In this document: positions 12,245 to 23,669 of the stretch, one piece after another
Position numbering within the stretch: position 1 is the stretch's first letter
Layout of the letters: each line of letters opens with the position of its first letter
NCBI GenBank assembly: GCA_022494885.1
Contig: JAGVSM010003736.1
Coordinates: 62,001 to 126,000 of the forward strand
Direction of reading: 5' to 3'
Length of the DNA: 64,000 nucleotides
Source: Micrasema longulum
Taxonomy: Eukaryota > Arthropoda > Insecta > Trichoptera > Brachycentridae
The notes under the pieces: model-generated
The model's input: the letters and a program-made list of their open reading frames with translations, nothing else
The model's database searches: none
What the model was told of the DNA's origin: nothing
Position numbers and translations under genes: made by a program

Positions 12245-12545
12245 TACATTCTGCGCGAGAAACAGAACCAGAACCATGGAAGAGTATTTTCGACTCAACA
12301 GCTTAAGTCAGGAAAATATGCCGAATAAGGAAATCGAGCTGTGATAAGTCCGCTTCGTTGAGAAGGTAGTGATTGTCAAGTTCTTCTACCATTATTGAGG
12401 TTCTCGCTTCGATTCTTATCAGGATGGACATGAAATATTGATTTTAAAGATTGTTCGAATTGCGATATTTAATTGTTCATGGACTGGTTCCTGAAGCGTA
12501 AGACTTATTATCTTACCTCCTTGTAACAGATTATGGAAATACCCC
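12245..12545 (+). mobile_element. SINE-like repeat (type S4), diverged copy
   Basis: Shares AGAACCAGAACC, TATTTTCGACT, ATAAGTCCG and a TGTTC(C/A)TGGACTG block with 52250-52555. The tRNA-like middle (TTCTCGCTTCGATTCTTATC) is worn compared with that copy. The order of blocks is the same in both, which supports common descent. Confidence 0.5.
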
Positions 12546-13010
12546 ACATTTGGATTACATTTTTATTTATTTTTATTTATAAATTTATTGCATAAAATTA
12601 GCAACAGATAATCTATATAAAACTAATAAATAGAAAATGAAAACGAAGTGTTCTCTGTTTATTATTGTTAGTTTTCATATGAATATAAAGTATATATATG
12701 TGCCAAGAATACATGTTACTTACACATAAATAATTTTGTTTAATGTGAAATAAAAAACAAATATAAAGTAATGAAATACATAAGAATATAAATATTATGT
12801 GTTCCAATTATACATGATACTACGTTTTTTGATCTACATATATTTTTTTAAAAAAAACAACTCTCACTACACTATTTATATGTGCAGTTATATTTATTTT
12901 TTTATTTGTTTTAAATTTTGAGTCTTTTATATTTGGCAATAAATCATTAAATATTTTTGGAGCAATTACATTATATTTCTTTTTACCACCAAAGGTGTAC
13001 AGTGCCTATG
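12546..13010 (-). mobile_element. LINE 3' end (minus strand)
   Basis: Read on the minus strand from about 13005, the sequence gives YTFGGKKKYNVIAPKIFNDL and then LPNIKDS. This is the usual C-terminal pattern of CR1/jockey-type reverse transcriptases (G-x-K-x-(F/Y)-x-V-x-(A/G)-P-K-(I/L)-(F/W)-N-x-LP). An A+T-rich 3' region follows, ending in an AAATA-type tail at about 12550. A homologous but interrupted copy lies at 46190-46682 plus 47620-47790. The fragment is 5'-truncated and dead. Confidence 0.65.
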
Positions 13011-13046
13011 CACCACTGAGTGTGGAAAGAGGAAAGATGTTGATGT

Positions 13047-13136
13047 ATATGTGTATATATATATATTTATATGTGTATACATGTGTATGTGTGTATGTGT
13101 GTATGTGTGTATGTGTATGTGTCTATGTATATGTAT
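13047..13136. repeat. TATG/TGTG microsatellite
   Basis: Mixed TATA and GTGTAT repeat units run for about 90 bp. Confidence 0.9.
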
Positions 13137-13475
13137 CAAAATGCGAATACGAGTAAGTTTATATTTAATTAGTCTGTGCTTTCGATTAACTTGTAAACTA
13201 TTATCATGTATTAAAATGTAATTGCCTAGCTTGTAACGGGGTATGTACCCTTGTTAGCTGGGCGAAGTGTACATAAAATTGTATGTATGATAAAATGTAC
13301 AAATAAATAAAATGAAAATAACAAAATAACTCCAAAAAAATAAAACAGGGAACTAAAGTAACGATCTTCTCGATATATTTAGAATATGGAGTTTTTCGTC
13401 GATTTGGTGTCATATCTATCTTGATATTCCCCGGAATACGAGTGTCACGCAGATAGAGGTTTGCCATCAATCAAT

Positions 13476-13495
13476 TACGTCACACGTGTGACGTA
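13476..13495. promoter_or_regulatory. 20-bp perfect palindrome with E-box core
   Basis: TACGTCACACGTGTGACGTA is its own reverse complement. It has an E-box (CACGTG) at the centre and a TGACGT half-site on each side. It sits in a 200-bp block (13440-13640) clearly richer in G+C than its surroundings, with a GTATAAAA motif at about 13662. It may be a dimer-binding regulatory site (bHLH or bZIP). No gene can be tied to it here. Confidence 0.45.
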
Positions 13496-13736
13496 CGTAG
13501 TCCCTCAATCCAGTCTCGGGAGTTTCCCGTACCGCTACCGTTCACAAGATGTGCCACAATTTTCGAGACGATATATTATCTTCACCGACGAAGCCACAAA
13601 AGGACGCATACGCGGAATATGCGAGGGAGTTCTTACGGTTCGGGTTGTTTGGAATAGACCGAGTATAAAAATGCATTTCATAATCAGTTTTACAGTGAAA
13701 CTTATTTTCATAAATTAATTAGATTTATTTATTTTT

Positions 13737-13815
13737 TCACCACTTTAAGCCCGGAGGCCCAATTACAGTGGTGAATTACAGCACAGAACACCCTGGCTTG
13801 AAAAATCGCATCAGG
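13737..13815 (-). mobile_element. SINE S1 tail fragment (minus)
   Basis: On the minus strand this reads CAAGCCAGGGTGTTCTGTGC, TGTAATTCACCACTGTAATTG and GGCCTCCGGGC, the body of the S1 family best seen at 40273-40463. The tRNA-like head is missing. Confidence 0.6.
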
Positions 13816-14204
13816 CATCCAGATTTTAACTAACTGAGATGGATATGTTCTCATCATCACTATGGCTGCATCATCTGCATGGCATGTGATGTTAATGACC
13901 TTATCTCCCTTAGTAGATTCACTACTTTTTTAATTCTTAAAAACGTTTTTTTTACATATTTATTCTGCTTGTGTAAGAAAAGGTTTTTGGCGTATATATT
14001 GTTGTGCTATATTTAGTTATAAAGGTGCTAAACTTGCATCGTTTCTCTGCTGTTCTCAATATGAGTTATTTTTTAAATGTTAATATATGTTAATTTATTT
14101 ATGTCCCAAATTGAGTTGTTGTAACTCCTGGTAATGTAATTCAACGTCTTATAATTGTAAAATACTTGTGTTATATGATTTTTTGTTTTTTTTTTTGTGT
14201 TTTT

Positions 14205-14275
14205 TTGCCGGAAATCAAACCCGAAACCTCCCGTTTGGGACTTAAGTGTCTTGACCACATCACGGAGGCCACCAT
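14205..14275 (-). mobile_element. SINE S1 tRNA-like head with unrelated tail
   Basis: The minus strand reads GGTGGCCTCCGTGATGTGGT, TCAAGACACTTAAG and GGTTTCGGGTTTGATTTCC, which are A-box and B-box regions of the S1 head. The sequence that follows does not match the usual S1 body, so this is a different subfamily or a chimera. Confidence 0.55.
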
Positions 14276-14404
14276 GAATGTGTTTTTCATAAAAAAACAG
14301 TATAAAAAAACAGTTTTATTAAGTCCATAAAACATATTAATTAGTTTTTATGCCTTGTCAGCACCAATATGTTGTTTTATTCATCGATATCATTTTCTAA
14401 CACA

Positions 14405-14660
14405 ATAAGTTTTTAGGCGTTGTCTAGTATGTGAAATAATTCGATCAGATGAATCTCTTCACAACAATAAAGGTTTTAACTCTTAAACTTCACTAAAATC
14501 AATAAATGGAAGAATAGAAGAAATATGGATGTTCACACATAAGCGAAATGGTAAATGTTACAGTGTGTAAAGTGGCCACTTAAACCAGCCAATGACAAGT
14601 CCTGTTAATGCCTAGACTTCCATATTATATAAATATTTTTGTTACGCTATCAACCCTTTT
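14405..14660 (+). mobile_element. Long-terminal-inverted-repeat element, copy B (right part)
   Basis: It contains AGGCGTTGTCTAGTA, then GAAATATGGATGTTCACACA, AGTGTGTAAAGTGGCCACTT, AACCAGCCAATGACA and CCTAGACTTCCATAT, in the same order as the right half of copies A and G. The left arm is missing. The encoded block reads NGRIEEIWMF, as in copy A, and then decays. Confidence 0.7.
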
Positions 14661-17600
14661 CACATTTTTAGTACTGAAATAATTAATCTATTTTTAATAT
14701 CCATATTTTAATTAGAACTTGACTCCATTTACTTGTATGTATATTAAATCATGTTTTTTATCTGATCATGAAAGAGTTAATAAAATAAGTCTGTTGCTTT
14801 GAAACAAACTTATTTTAATAACTTTTCCGTAAGCGTTGATAAATAAGTTTTCAAAAAAAAAAAATTGAAAAAAAATAATTATTATTTTATTGAAAGTTCT
14901 TTGAAGATTCAAATTATCTCATTTAGCTCAAAAGTAATGATGTTTTGAAAATCGCACAATCAGAAAATCTTGTTCCCTGATCATCTCGTTAATAATATCC
15001 CGTGGTTTATCCTTTTAGGTACAGATATTAGTAGTCAAGCGAGACAGATGGTCATCCTTTTACAAATTAATACATCAATTTATGTTTAAGATTACTAAAA
15101 TAATAAATGGATTGAATTTAACATTCGCTGAATATTAAAAATAATTTACACATGGCAAAAAAAAAAGAAATTTCGTACTGATATGTGATGACATTCAATA
15201 GAGCTTGAACAAATAATCGAAATGAATTCCATTTTCTCACCAAGCACATTATTTTCAAATTATCTCTTTTTTTTGTATGCAGTTAATTAAAGGTGTTTTT
15301 TCCATAATTATGAGGTTGTTCATAGTAAATAAAGCAAAATTAAAATTTGTAAATTTTGTGCTATTTATTTTTTTGATGCTACATCCTAAATAAAGCAACT
15401 ATTCGAATAAATCAAGGTGTTGCAGCTCGCAAGATATTATAACCATGGACGACAATTAATGTAACATTTTTCGTAGTGCAAAAATAAGTAAAATCCTTCG
15501 TCCGAATGCTCCAACAGGTGTTTTAGAATGAATTTTCGCCAATAAATCACTTATGTCAGATGAGATCGAGCCGATGAATAAAGATTTATGCGTAGTACGC
15601 CATGATTATCAAACATTTCAAATGAAATAATCTCAACTGATCGATTTCCTTTCGATAATCACGTTCAGTATTATATAAATATGTGTATATGGTATTCTGG
15701 TCCAATAATCAAAGGATAGGAGCCAGTCGACATAAAAACACAAATAATTACAAGATGAACTAACCTGGTAACTTGCCATGATGTAAACAATCAGAACGGT
15801 TGTCTCACGTTTATTACAGCGTTTACGTATTTGTTCCTTTTTAAATTGATCCTCTCCACGTTCCCACTCACTGGATTATTCCACCATTATCATTCCCTGT
15901 TATACCGACTTGGTCGGTTTAAATAATCTATGCTAGGGTGATTGAAACATTATTCGATATTCCCGACAAAAATTAATACTTGATTAGCGCAGATTTAAAT
16001 CCCACTCGTTACAATATTTGTTGATAAGGAGCAGCTTTTTATGACATTATGCGAATCAACGACTTGAGGAAAAATATCTGATGGTGCCATAGACGGGTTA
16101 TAAATGCATAACTTCTACAAATACAGTATTTCAATCACATAACAACAATAGTTTTAAAAATATTGCCATTTTTGTTTTGAACAAAAGTAAAAGCTTTTTG
16201 AGCTAATTACTTAAATTTTTAGATAAACATTTTACGCGTTCTTTTATGATACTGGTACCGGTGTAAAATACATAGACCCGGGATTTTTTTTTCTGGCTAA
16301 CGCAACGCAGCAAATTGAAACAAATAACGCCCTAATTGTGTAGAGTGGGAAGAAAAAAGCATAAATTTCCCCCTTTCAAATTTACGCAACTTACACCTTT
16401 TTCGCACGAGAAAAACAATAAATTCCTTCCTCCTCCCTTCACCAAATAGGCGGAACCGGACGCGTCAAATTGTCACGGCCACTTTGTCAAAGAGATAACA
16501 ATATATCCTTTGAGTAAATTTAAGCTCGGGGCGCTGAAAAGCGATTTCCCTTTGTGCGTTTGACGTTGATTAGTAAATTGAACTTTAGGTACAGGTCGAC
16601 GGTAGAGGATACTGCAAAACTAGACATTGTTACCTTACTATGAAAATGTTCCATTTGGGGTTTTTTTTTAAATTTGGTCACATTAATTATCAAGAACATA
16701 ACATTTATTTTTAAAAAAATATTTGAAATATTCGAAGGTTTTCTATGTTTTTCATTTATTTCTTCAGGTAACTCATTGCATAATTTTAAATCCTTCTAAA
16801 ATGAGTATTTTCTCACTGGTAATCGCGTATTTATGTAAATACGGGTACAGTAGGCATATATTTGAATATATATTACATTAAAAAAACAGTTTTAAAAACA
16901 GAAGCCTTTTAATGGAATTTATTTTGAGTTTTGTTTCCATATTTTTTTGTGATTAGTATTTCAATATAAATCTGTTTAAATTTTACAAGCATTTGTGAAA
17001 AAAGGTAATTCTATCGCATCAAAGATTTAACAGTTCACAGACTGACTATAATTATGGTTAAAATGAAGATTAATGAAATATTATTTAATTCCAGAAAAAC
17101 ATTTTTGATCGATTTACACATTTTTGTTAGATTAAAGGAGAATGCTTGCAGATTTGAAGTATGTTGTAGAATGTAGGTTGTATTATGATTTTCAACAGAA
17201 ACCGAAATTTCCCAAATATGTAACAACTTTGGACTAGAAAAGTTAGAACGCTTTTAAAGCAAAGTAAGAATATGTGAATAATTAATTTGCCGGTTTACCG
17301 CGCATTGCTTCCCCCGCACAATTAAATCGCTATTGTGGGGACAAAAATTAAAACCTTTTACATTGATAATTCCGCACCACAGAGATATGTACAAATACAT
17401 ATATTATCATACGTATACAGGTATGCGATGAATCCATATATAACAATATGCCTTAAAAATGCTCAGTGACATAAAATTAAATTGCTCGTTTTTTGGCGAC
17501 ATACCTTTTTTTTGGCAACGTATGAATATTTTTTACATGTGTTTAGTTCGGTAAAACAATGGCAGTATTATCCCTTAAATATATATCACATTGTCATGAC

Positions 17601-20000
17601 AATGTATTGCATTATATTCAAAATAAATATATATTTGAAGAGAGAAAGAACCTATTTGTGAATGCCAAAGGGTGGATTAATCAAAGTTTCGGCTCATACT
17701 AAAAAAAAATTAAATAGTAAAATGTAATTTTTAGAAATATGCAATATAAAAATTAAATGTAAGAATTTAAATTGGATCAAAAAAATCACAAACATCATCT
17801 TGGGGTGAATATCCTAAGTATTAAACATATTTTTAATTGCCACATCCTTGCATCTGAACCACAATTTGTTAGATTTTCTAAATTCACCCTGAATACACCT
17901 ACTCGTATAAGATTTATTTTCGATATTGTTACTACTTTCGTCGTCACAAATATCAAACGATATAAGTATTAAACAATAAATATTAATATTTAAATCAAGT
18001 AAATATGTCTAAATGAAAATATCAGTTTGAAAATATGGTAAATAGCTGTAAAGAATTATGTAATCGCCTAGGAAGTTGGGGAGATTGGAGCTGGCTGGCA
18101 AACTTTTAGTGTTTTTGCAAAAAAAAACTTAACAAACTAATAGAGATGCAAAATATGGTATCATTTCACATGACCAATCAATTAGAAGTGATAGCGTAGA
18201 TTTTTTTTCGTAAAGTATTTCTAGTTCGCTTGCTTACCCCACATCCGCGGTCAGTTGGAAAACATCACGGGGCAGGTAGGCGAGAGCACAATTTATTGTA
18301 AGAAAATAGTTTTTATTAAAACAAATAGCATGTCTTAATAATATGTCAGTATATAACGAGCTGGATACCAAATATAAAAAAAATATATTTAGATAAATAA
18401 GTTTCAGTTGTCGCTTGACTCATTCACAATATTTTGTATTTGTGCTGCAGGAATGTCTAGCTCCAGACTAAATAGCTCATTTTTATTACGTTCAACGGCA
18501 TCTGTGCAATATTGATTGTGTATGCGTTAAGAGTTTCCGAACTCCATAGCAACCGATCTTTTGTTCTCTTTAAATTCTTAAATAGCTCTCCTCTCATAAG
18601 GTCATATTGCCTGGTTTTCCCCTTGTCCGCCTTTCTCATGTAATTTTATACAGTAAAACTTAAAAATAACATGAGATTTAATACATATAAAACTACTCTT
18701 GGGGTTAGTAAGCGCCAACCAGCCTTGAACTAAAATCTCTATTCATTTCATCGACCAATGTTAGTTGGATGGTCATAAACACAACTGAGAACTTTTAAAG
18801 GTAATACTATGCACATTTCAACAATGATATTCATAAAATACATACTGAGATACTGATAATAAAGTAAAATACCAATTATGAACTAACGATAGTAAAAAAA
18901 CCTCTTTTGGATACAGAAAGACACACACATGACTGATCTGATAGCTGGTAAGATTACAATTAGGGACATGTGTTACCGACGGTGACGATCACAACTTGGT
19001 TGCCCAGCGGAGACTTCATAAATTACAGTTAAATGGCCGTTTGCCAACTTGTTCTTTCGACTACTAGCCCCGATCTCCCTTATGACACACTTCCGAGATA
19101 AATATCAATTTATTTCAATTTTCTTCAATATTGAGGAGTGAACATGGAAGTCTCCGCATTTGCAGTGCGAATGTCATGTCTAATTTTGGTGATCAATAAT
19201 TAATACACTTCGTAACATCTACTTCTCCGTCATAGTGTTCAAATAAATTTGTGAAAAATATTGATGCAAAATGAATTTCAGTCATATCAACAACAACTCA
19301 TTTATGACGAGAGTTACATATGAAACTCAAAAAAGCATTGCATTCTTTCCGTAATTTGAGTTATCAATAATAACGAAGCATAGAGTTATTTCTAGTCTCA
19401 ATGCGTGTATGGATATGTTTAATATAGTTGTCGTGAACAGATTTGTGTGTGAAGGCGCTAAAGGGCGCAAAGTTACGATTATTGTGTTAAAAAAATGTTA
19501 AAACAGAGGGTTTAAGTAAACCATAAAACCCGTAGATAAATATTTGTGTTTTTATAAAGTTAATGAAATTTATCAGCTAATTGTGAAATAAACATTAACG
19601 AAAACATATTATTTTAGAATGAAAAAAGCATTTCAAATAATATGTATGGAATTTTTTTTTTGAGGCTCCCAGGGGGCGGGAGGTTTAAAATATTGTATAA
19701 AAAACTGTAATTCTGCTATTTCAACAAGTCTCTAAAATTTTAGAATTGAAATTCAAAAACTTCATTATGAAACCCATTTTTTATTATTTAGATTTTGATT
19801 TGAACATAATTAAGACACTATTGTTTTAACTGATATTAATGTTTAATGATGCATCGACATTTAAAAACATCTGTGTGTTGTTTCCATTCCTTAAAATTGG
19901 GTGGGGGTGACAGCAAACAGGACGTGGTCTGATGTGATTATAGCCAATATATTACACTTATTGTTAACATGGGTCGCTTTGGTAAAGCAAAGCTCAAGGT
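14661..20000. other. 5.3 kb without a recognised gene
   Basis: I looked for splice-flanked coding blocks and family motifs and found none that convince. A G+C-richer block at about 16430-16620 and another at 17285-17340 could be regulatory. A perfect 18-base palindrome lies at 17588-17605. An ATG with a CAG/GTTAGT donor on the minus strand near 15770 was considered and rejected. The 19900-20220 stretch has a 61-residue plus frame that I cannot assign. Confidence 0.4.
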
Positions 20001-20441
20001 TTAAGCCGTAAATGAAACGGGTGTCTTTTGGAAGACTTCTTGATACGGACGCATTAAATAATAATAGTCGTCCAAATTCACAAAGTACAGCTTGCCCCCT
20101 ACATACCGCATCTGAGGATGTAAGTCTCCTTGGCGGTACCCACCACTCGTTGATGAACGAGAAAAGCTGGCCAAAGGAGTTTTATGAAATCTGGTAGCCT
20201 TAGAATCTTTGTGCTGAAAGAAAGTTATTCAAAAGTAAATAATATGCACTTCATTGGACTGAGAAAAGAGGGAACTAAATTTTTAACTCACTGGGATACA
20301 ATTAATTGGATCGATTCAATTCGCCGAAATGATTACAATACTTTTTAAAAGTCTTGAAATTCTTTCTGAAAACAAACAGATCTGTATATTCTCGTAGACG
20401 GGACTTATAACAGGGCCGCGAATAGTAGCAAGAAGCTCCAT

Positions 20442-20750
20442 TTGGTAATCATAGAAAGGGAGAAAAGGACAAGATCACAGGATGTGTTTAAAATATTGTT
20501 TAGAGTATCCGCAGCAGTACGACGAGGAATCAACAATATAAAAAACAAATACTTAGTCAAAAAGTTGTGTGACTTGGAATATGCAGACGATGTGGTTTTA
20601 CTTGAAAGGTCTGTTAGTGACTTTCAGGAAAAAAACTCTACTCGTCCAGGTCTTAATACTGTCAATACCAAAAATACTCAGATTATGTACAACAAATTCT
20701 GTCCTGACCCTGATCAGCATCTTTATACTAGGCCCGACGGGCCAAACTAA
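20442..20750 (+). pseudogene. Non-LTR reverse transcriptase fragment
   Basis: The 102-residue frame contains LCDLEYADDVVLLERSVSDF, the catalytic YADD box of reverse transcriptases in its usual context (L-x-D-L-x-YADDV-x-LL). KNTQIMYNK follows in the place of the KTQIM motif of LINE ORF2 proteins. Only the palm core around YADD survives, about 100 of more than 800 residues. The frame ends where a GGCCC-rich repeat begins (about 20728), so the LINE is either cut by that repeat or ends beside it. It is dead and 5'-truncated. Confidence 0.8.
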
Positions 20751-21060
20751 CTAACATGTAAATAACAGATTCTTCGCTGTTCAATGTTAATCGCTTACTT
20801 ACCAATTTTTTTGTGGAGATATTGAATATATCATATCTATTAATTTTGTGCGTTTTCGGTAGCATTATTTTGAGTGACAAATTGTTCTTTATCGCATGTA
20901 GATTGTTCTGAAAAAAAACAATTCTGAAACCAAAGTGGACGATATTTTAAGATGCTCAAGATTCCAACTAACTAAGGCCTAAGACCGATCAATTGAGGCC
21001 CGTAGGGCCGATTACATGAGGCCCAAAGGGCCGAGTTCTTGAATGGTCTATTTCGGCGAG
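20728..21060 (+). mobile_element. GGCCC-repeat element, copy 1
   Basis: It shares AACAGATTCTTCGCTGTTCA, AATGTTAATCGCTTACT and TGTGGAGATATTGAA with 55412-55829, then ends in tandem blocks of the type GAGGCCCGTAGGGCCGAT. The 3' end differs from that copy. It is non-coding. Confidence 0.7.
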
Positions 21061-21163
21061 CTGATTGTTTTTATTATTATTTTAGATAACTTATATGGCA
21101 ACATTTTCGTTATAAAATACCTTAAAAGTGCTTTGCAAAGTAATCAAATAAAGAACTAACTTT

Positions 21164-21490
21164 AAATTTATTTCAACAGAGAGGGAAAAAGTTTTTGAGA
21201 AGGGAACATGGAAGTCTAGGCATTAACAGGGCTTATGACCTGTCATTGGCTGGTTTAAGTGGCCACTTTACACACTGTGTAACATTCACCATTCTGCCCA
21301 CGTTTGAACATCCATATTTCCTCAACTCTTCCATCCGTTGACTTTTGTGAAGTAAAAGAGCTGAAACCTTTATCACGTGGGTGAGATTCTTTTTCCCTCT
21401 CTGTTGAAATAAATTTGAATACGAACAACTCCCTAGGGAGGAAATCCAGCCAGTCTGCTAGTATTTGGACATAATCAAACATTTTTGAAC
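21164..21490 (-). mobile_element. Long-terminal-inverted-repeat element, copy C
   Basis: The outer 28 bp at 21164-21191 and 21389-21416 are perfect inverted complements, containing TTTCAACAGAGAGGGAAAAA. The left arm continues through CATGGAAGTCTAGGCATTAA, CCTGTCATTGGCTGG and the ACACTGTGTAACATTCACC block. Most of the right arm is deleted. Beyond the right end the family's one-sided flank (CCTAGGGAGGAAATCCAGCC, ATTTGGACAT) is present. An 86-residue minus frame (21255-21515) spans the whole copy, including EEIWMFKRGQNGECYTVCKV. Confidence 0.8.
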
Positions 21491-21544
21491 TAACATTAAC
21501 TTTAACTTTTTTCATTTGTAATTTTAGAAAAATAAATACTTTGT

Positions 21545-23230
21545 CATTACACGCAAAGGATTTATTTTAATGGTTTTGATAACAAGGGGGTTTAAGTTTT
21601 TTCCAAAGCATCACTTCACTCTCACAGTTTCGCACCTCTGCTGAGAGAGCGTTCCACGCCGTAGGGTCTACGACCGCAAATGCGCGTTCGCCGAATTTAG
21701 TGCGCTGTTTACGTAGAGGTTTAATAACTTTTCCTTTCGACGTTGATGTAGCTCATATAAGCGTAAGACGTCTGTCAGCTAGTTCATCTAGAATGCAGAG
21801 TTTCCTTAGATATTCTGGAGCAGAGTTGTGCAGTGACTTATACACAAGCAAATTGAGTTTGTATTCCACCCACCTCCTTTCAATTCCCGAAGTAGTTGAG
21901 TTATATGGCTGAACTTAGAGATTCCAAAAATTTGTCTCGCTCTGGCATTCAATACTGACTGTAGGCGAATCATTTCATTTATTAGTAGACCTGCGTAGAC
22001 ACCATTACAATAATCGACTCCAAACACTACAAACTCATTTATTAATTGACGGGCGGCTCTGGCAACTGGCAAATTTTTGAGTATGCATTTTATCTGTCTC
22101 AGCTAGTAAAAGCATGAACTTATCGTTTTTCTAATTTAAGCGTCAAGAAAAAGGTCAGAATGAAGGAAGAATTCCCGTAGTTTAACGATGAGTAAAGCGG
22201 TACTCCCTACATCGGGTAGTGCCGTATCCTGAATTAAATTCTGGCGTCTAGCTGAAGCCATCCATAGTTGATCCGTTTTAGATGGGTTTAATGTTGGTTT
22301 TTTTTAACCATCCAGTTTTCTATTTTCTCAATGCATCCAATTATTAAATCAACAAGCACATTATTCTTGCTTGGTTAACAATAAAAAAATCTCTGTTTAT
22401 TCCACATAGCAGTGAGACCACAATCCACATTCTTTGATAATATTTTCTTTATCTTTAGTGTACAGGAGATAGAGGAGTAGTCTAAGTACTGTCCCCTGAG
22501 GTACTCCAGTAGACACCTAAAAGTTAGATGAGCTATTACCATGGAAGACAACTGCATATTCTCTTACAAGAAGATATGAAGTGAACCACATATGTGCTCG
22601 ATCACGTATACCATAAGTTTTTTCCGTACGTTCAAGCAAAATGTTATGGTCTACCGTATCAAATGCAGCACTCATGTCCAAAAGATCTAACAATAACAGA
22701 TTACCACAAGAGTCTACCGCCATTATAATGGCAGACAGCCACCTTATCACTCCTGTCTCCGTAGAATAAAATTGTCGGTATGCCGATTGCCTTACCGAAA
22801 ATAGTGAATTCTGCTCGATATAATTAACTATCCTATGAGAAATATTTTTTCTAATATTTTTGATACAATTGTAAGATTTGAAATAGGGTGAAAATTAGAA
22901 AAAAATTCGGCATCTAATTGTGATTTTTTAAAAGTGAAGTTACATTTGCTATCTTCATGCCTCTTGGAATAATGCTGTGCTTCATAGATGTATTACATAA
23001 GTCTGTTAAAAATGGAGCTAATACGTAAAAGCATTTTTCCAATAGCCATGTTGGAATCGGATGTAATATAAATCGTTTGTTGAGTCCACAACAGTCCTTT
23101 TAAACTCATTTACAGATGTTGGTTTAAATTTAATAATTTTTTTGGAGGCGTTAGCTGAAAAAAAAACGGTCTTTTCCCTGAACTAAATGCCAGTCTAATT
23201 TTTTCGAGTCGCTTGCTAGTTATTATATAT
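21545..23230 (-). mobile_element. CR1/L2-like LINE, 5'-truncated fossil
   Basis: Reading the minus strand from 23200 down gives a nearly complete reverse transcriptase series. It starts LHPIPTWLLEKCFYVLAPFL and KIANVTSLLKKSQLD, followed by FHPISNLTIVSKILEKI. Next come SLFSVRQSAYRQFYSTETG, SAAFDTVDHNILLER, VPQGTVLRLLLYLLYT, LIVKLREFFLHSDLF, FVVFGVDYCNGVYAGL and HITQLLRELKG, ending in GERAFAVVDPTAWNAL near 21650. This is the order of CR1/L2-type ORF2. Several frameshifts break it, and the YADD box region (22380-22480) is damaged. The endonuclease and ORF1 are absent. The 3' end lies near 21545, next to copy C of the inverted-repeat family. Confidence 0.85.
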
Positions 23231-23669
23231 AATCGCGTGCAATGGCTGGTTTGGACATATCTTTCGAGAAATCGACAGGTTCAACATCAAAATGTTTTGT
23301 TGATTCGATCCATTGTTTTAATGAAGATAATCAAATTAATATTTACCAAAGGTGGTTAGTTACTGAACTGCGACATAAAATGTTCACAATAAATGTAATA
23401 TTAGATAAGAATTTCGGTTCAAATGAGCGTATTTTGTAAATTAAGGAGTTGGGCCATTGCTTTTCTATGTGTCTCATTTGGCATTCACTACGCGAGGTCA
23501 CCAGAGATAGTCTCTACAACTAAAAACCCAACTGAACGTTTCACAACAACATCAAAGCCGCTTGGGGCAGTACGAGTGAAATAAAAGAAACAGAATAACA
23601 ATGTTACAAGTCCACAATTTTTAAATACTTTATTTTAGCAACAATGTTACTATTTTATTTATTATTATA

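Noticed and set aside
15720..15990. Possible first coding exon on the minus strand (ATGGCAAGTTACCAG followed by GTTAGT)
   Set aside because: Only five codons, and a related GTGAGACAA-type block with a donor-like end recurs at 54.8 kb, so it looks like a worn repeat.
17588..17605. 18-base palindrome ACATTGTCATGACAATGT as an operator
   Set aside because: A palindrome of this size is only mildly unexpected in 64 kb of skewed DNA and nothing else supports a role.
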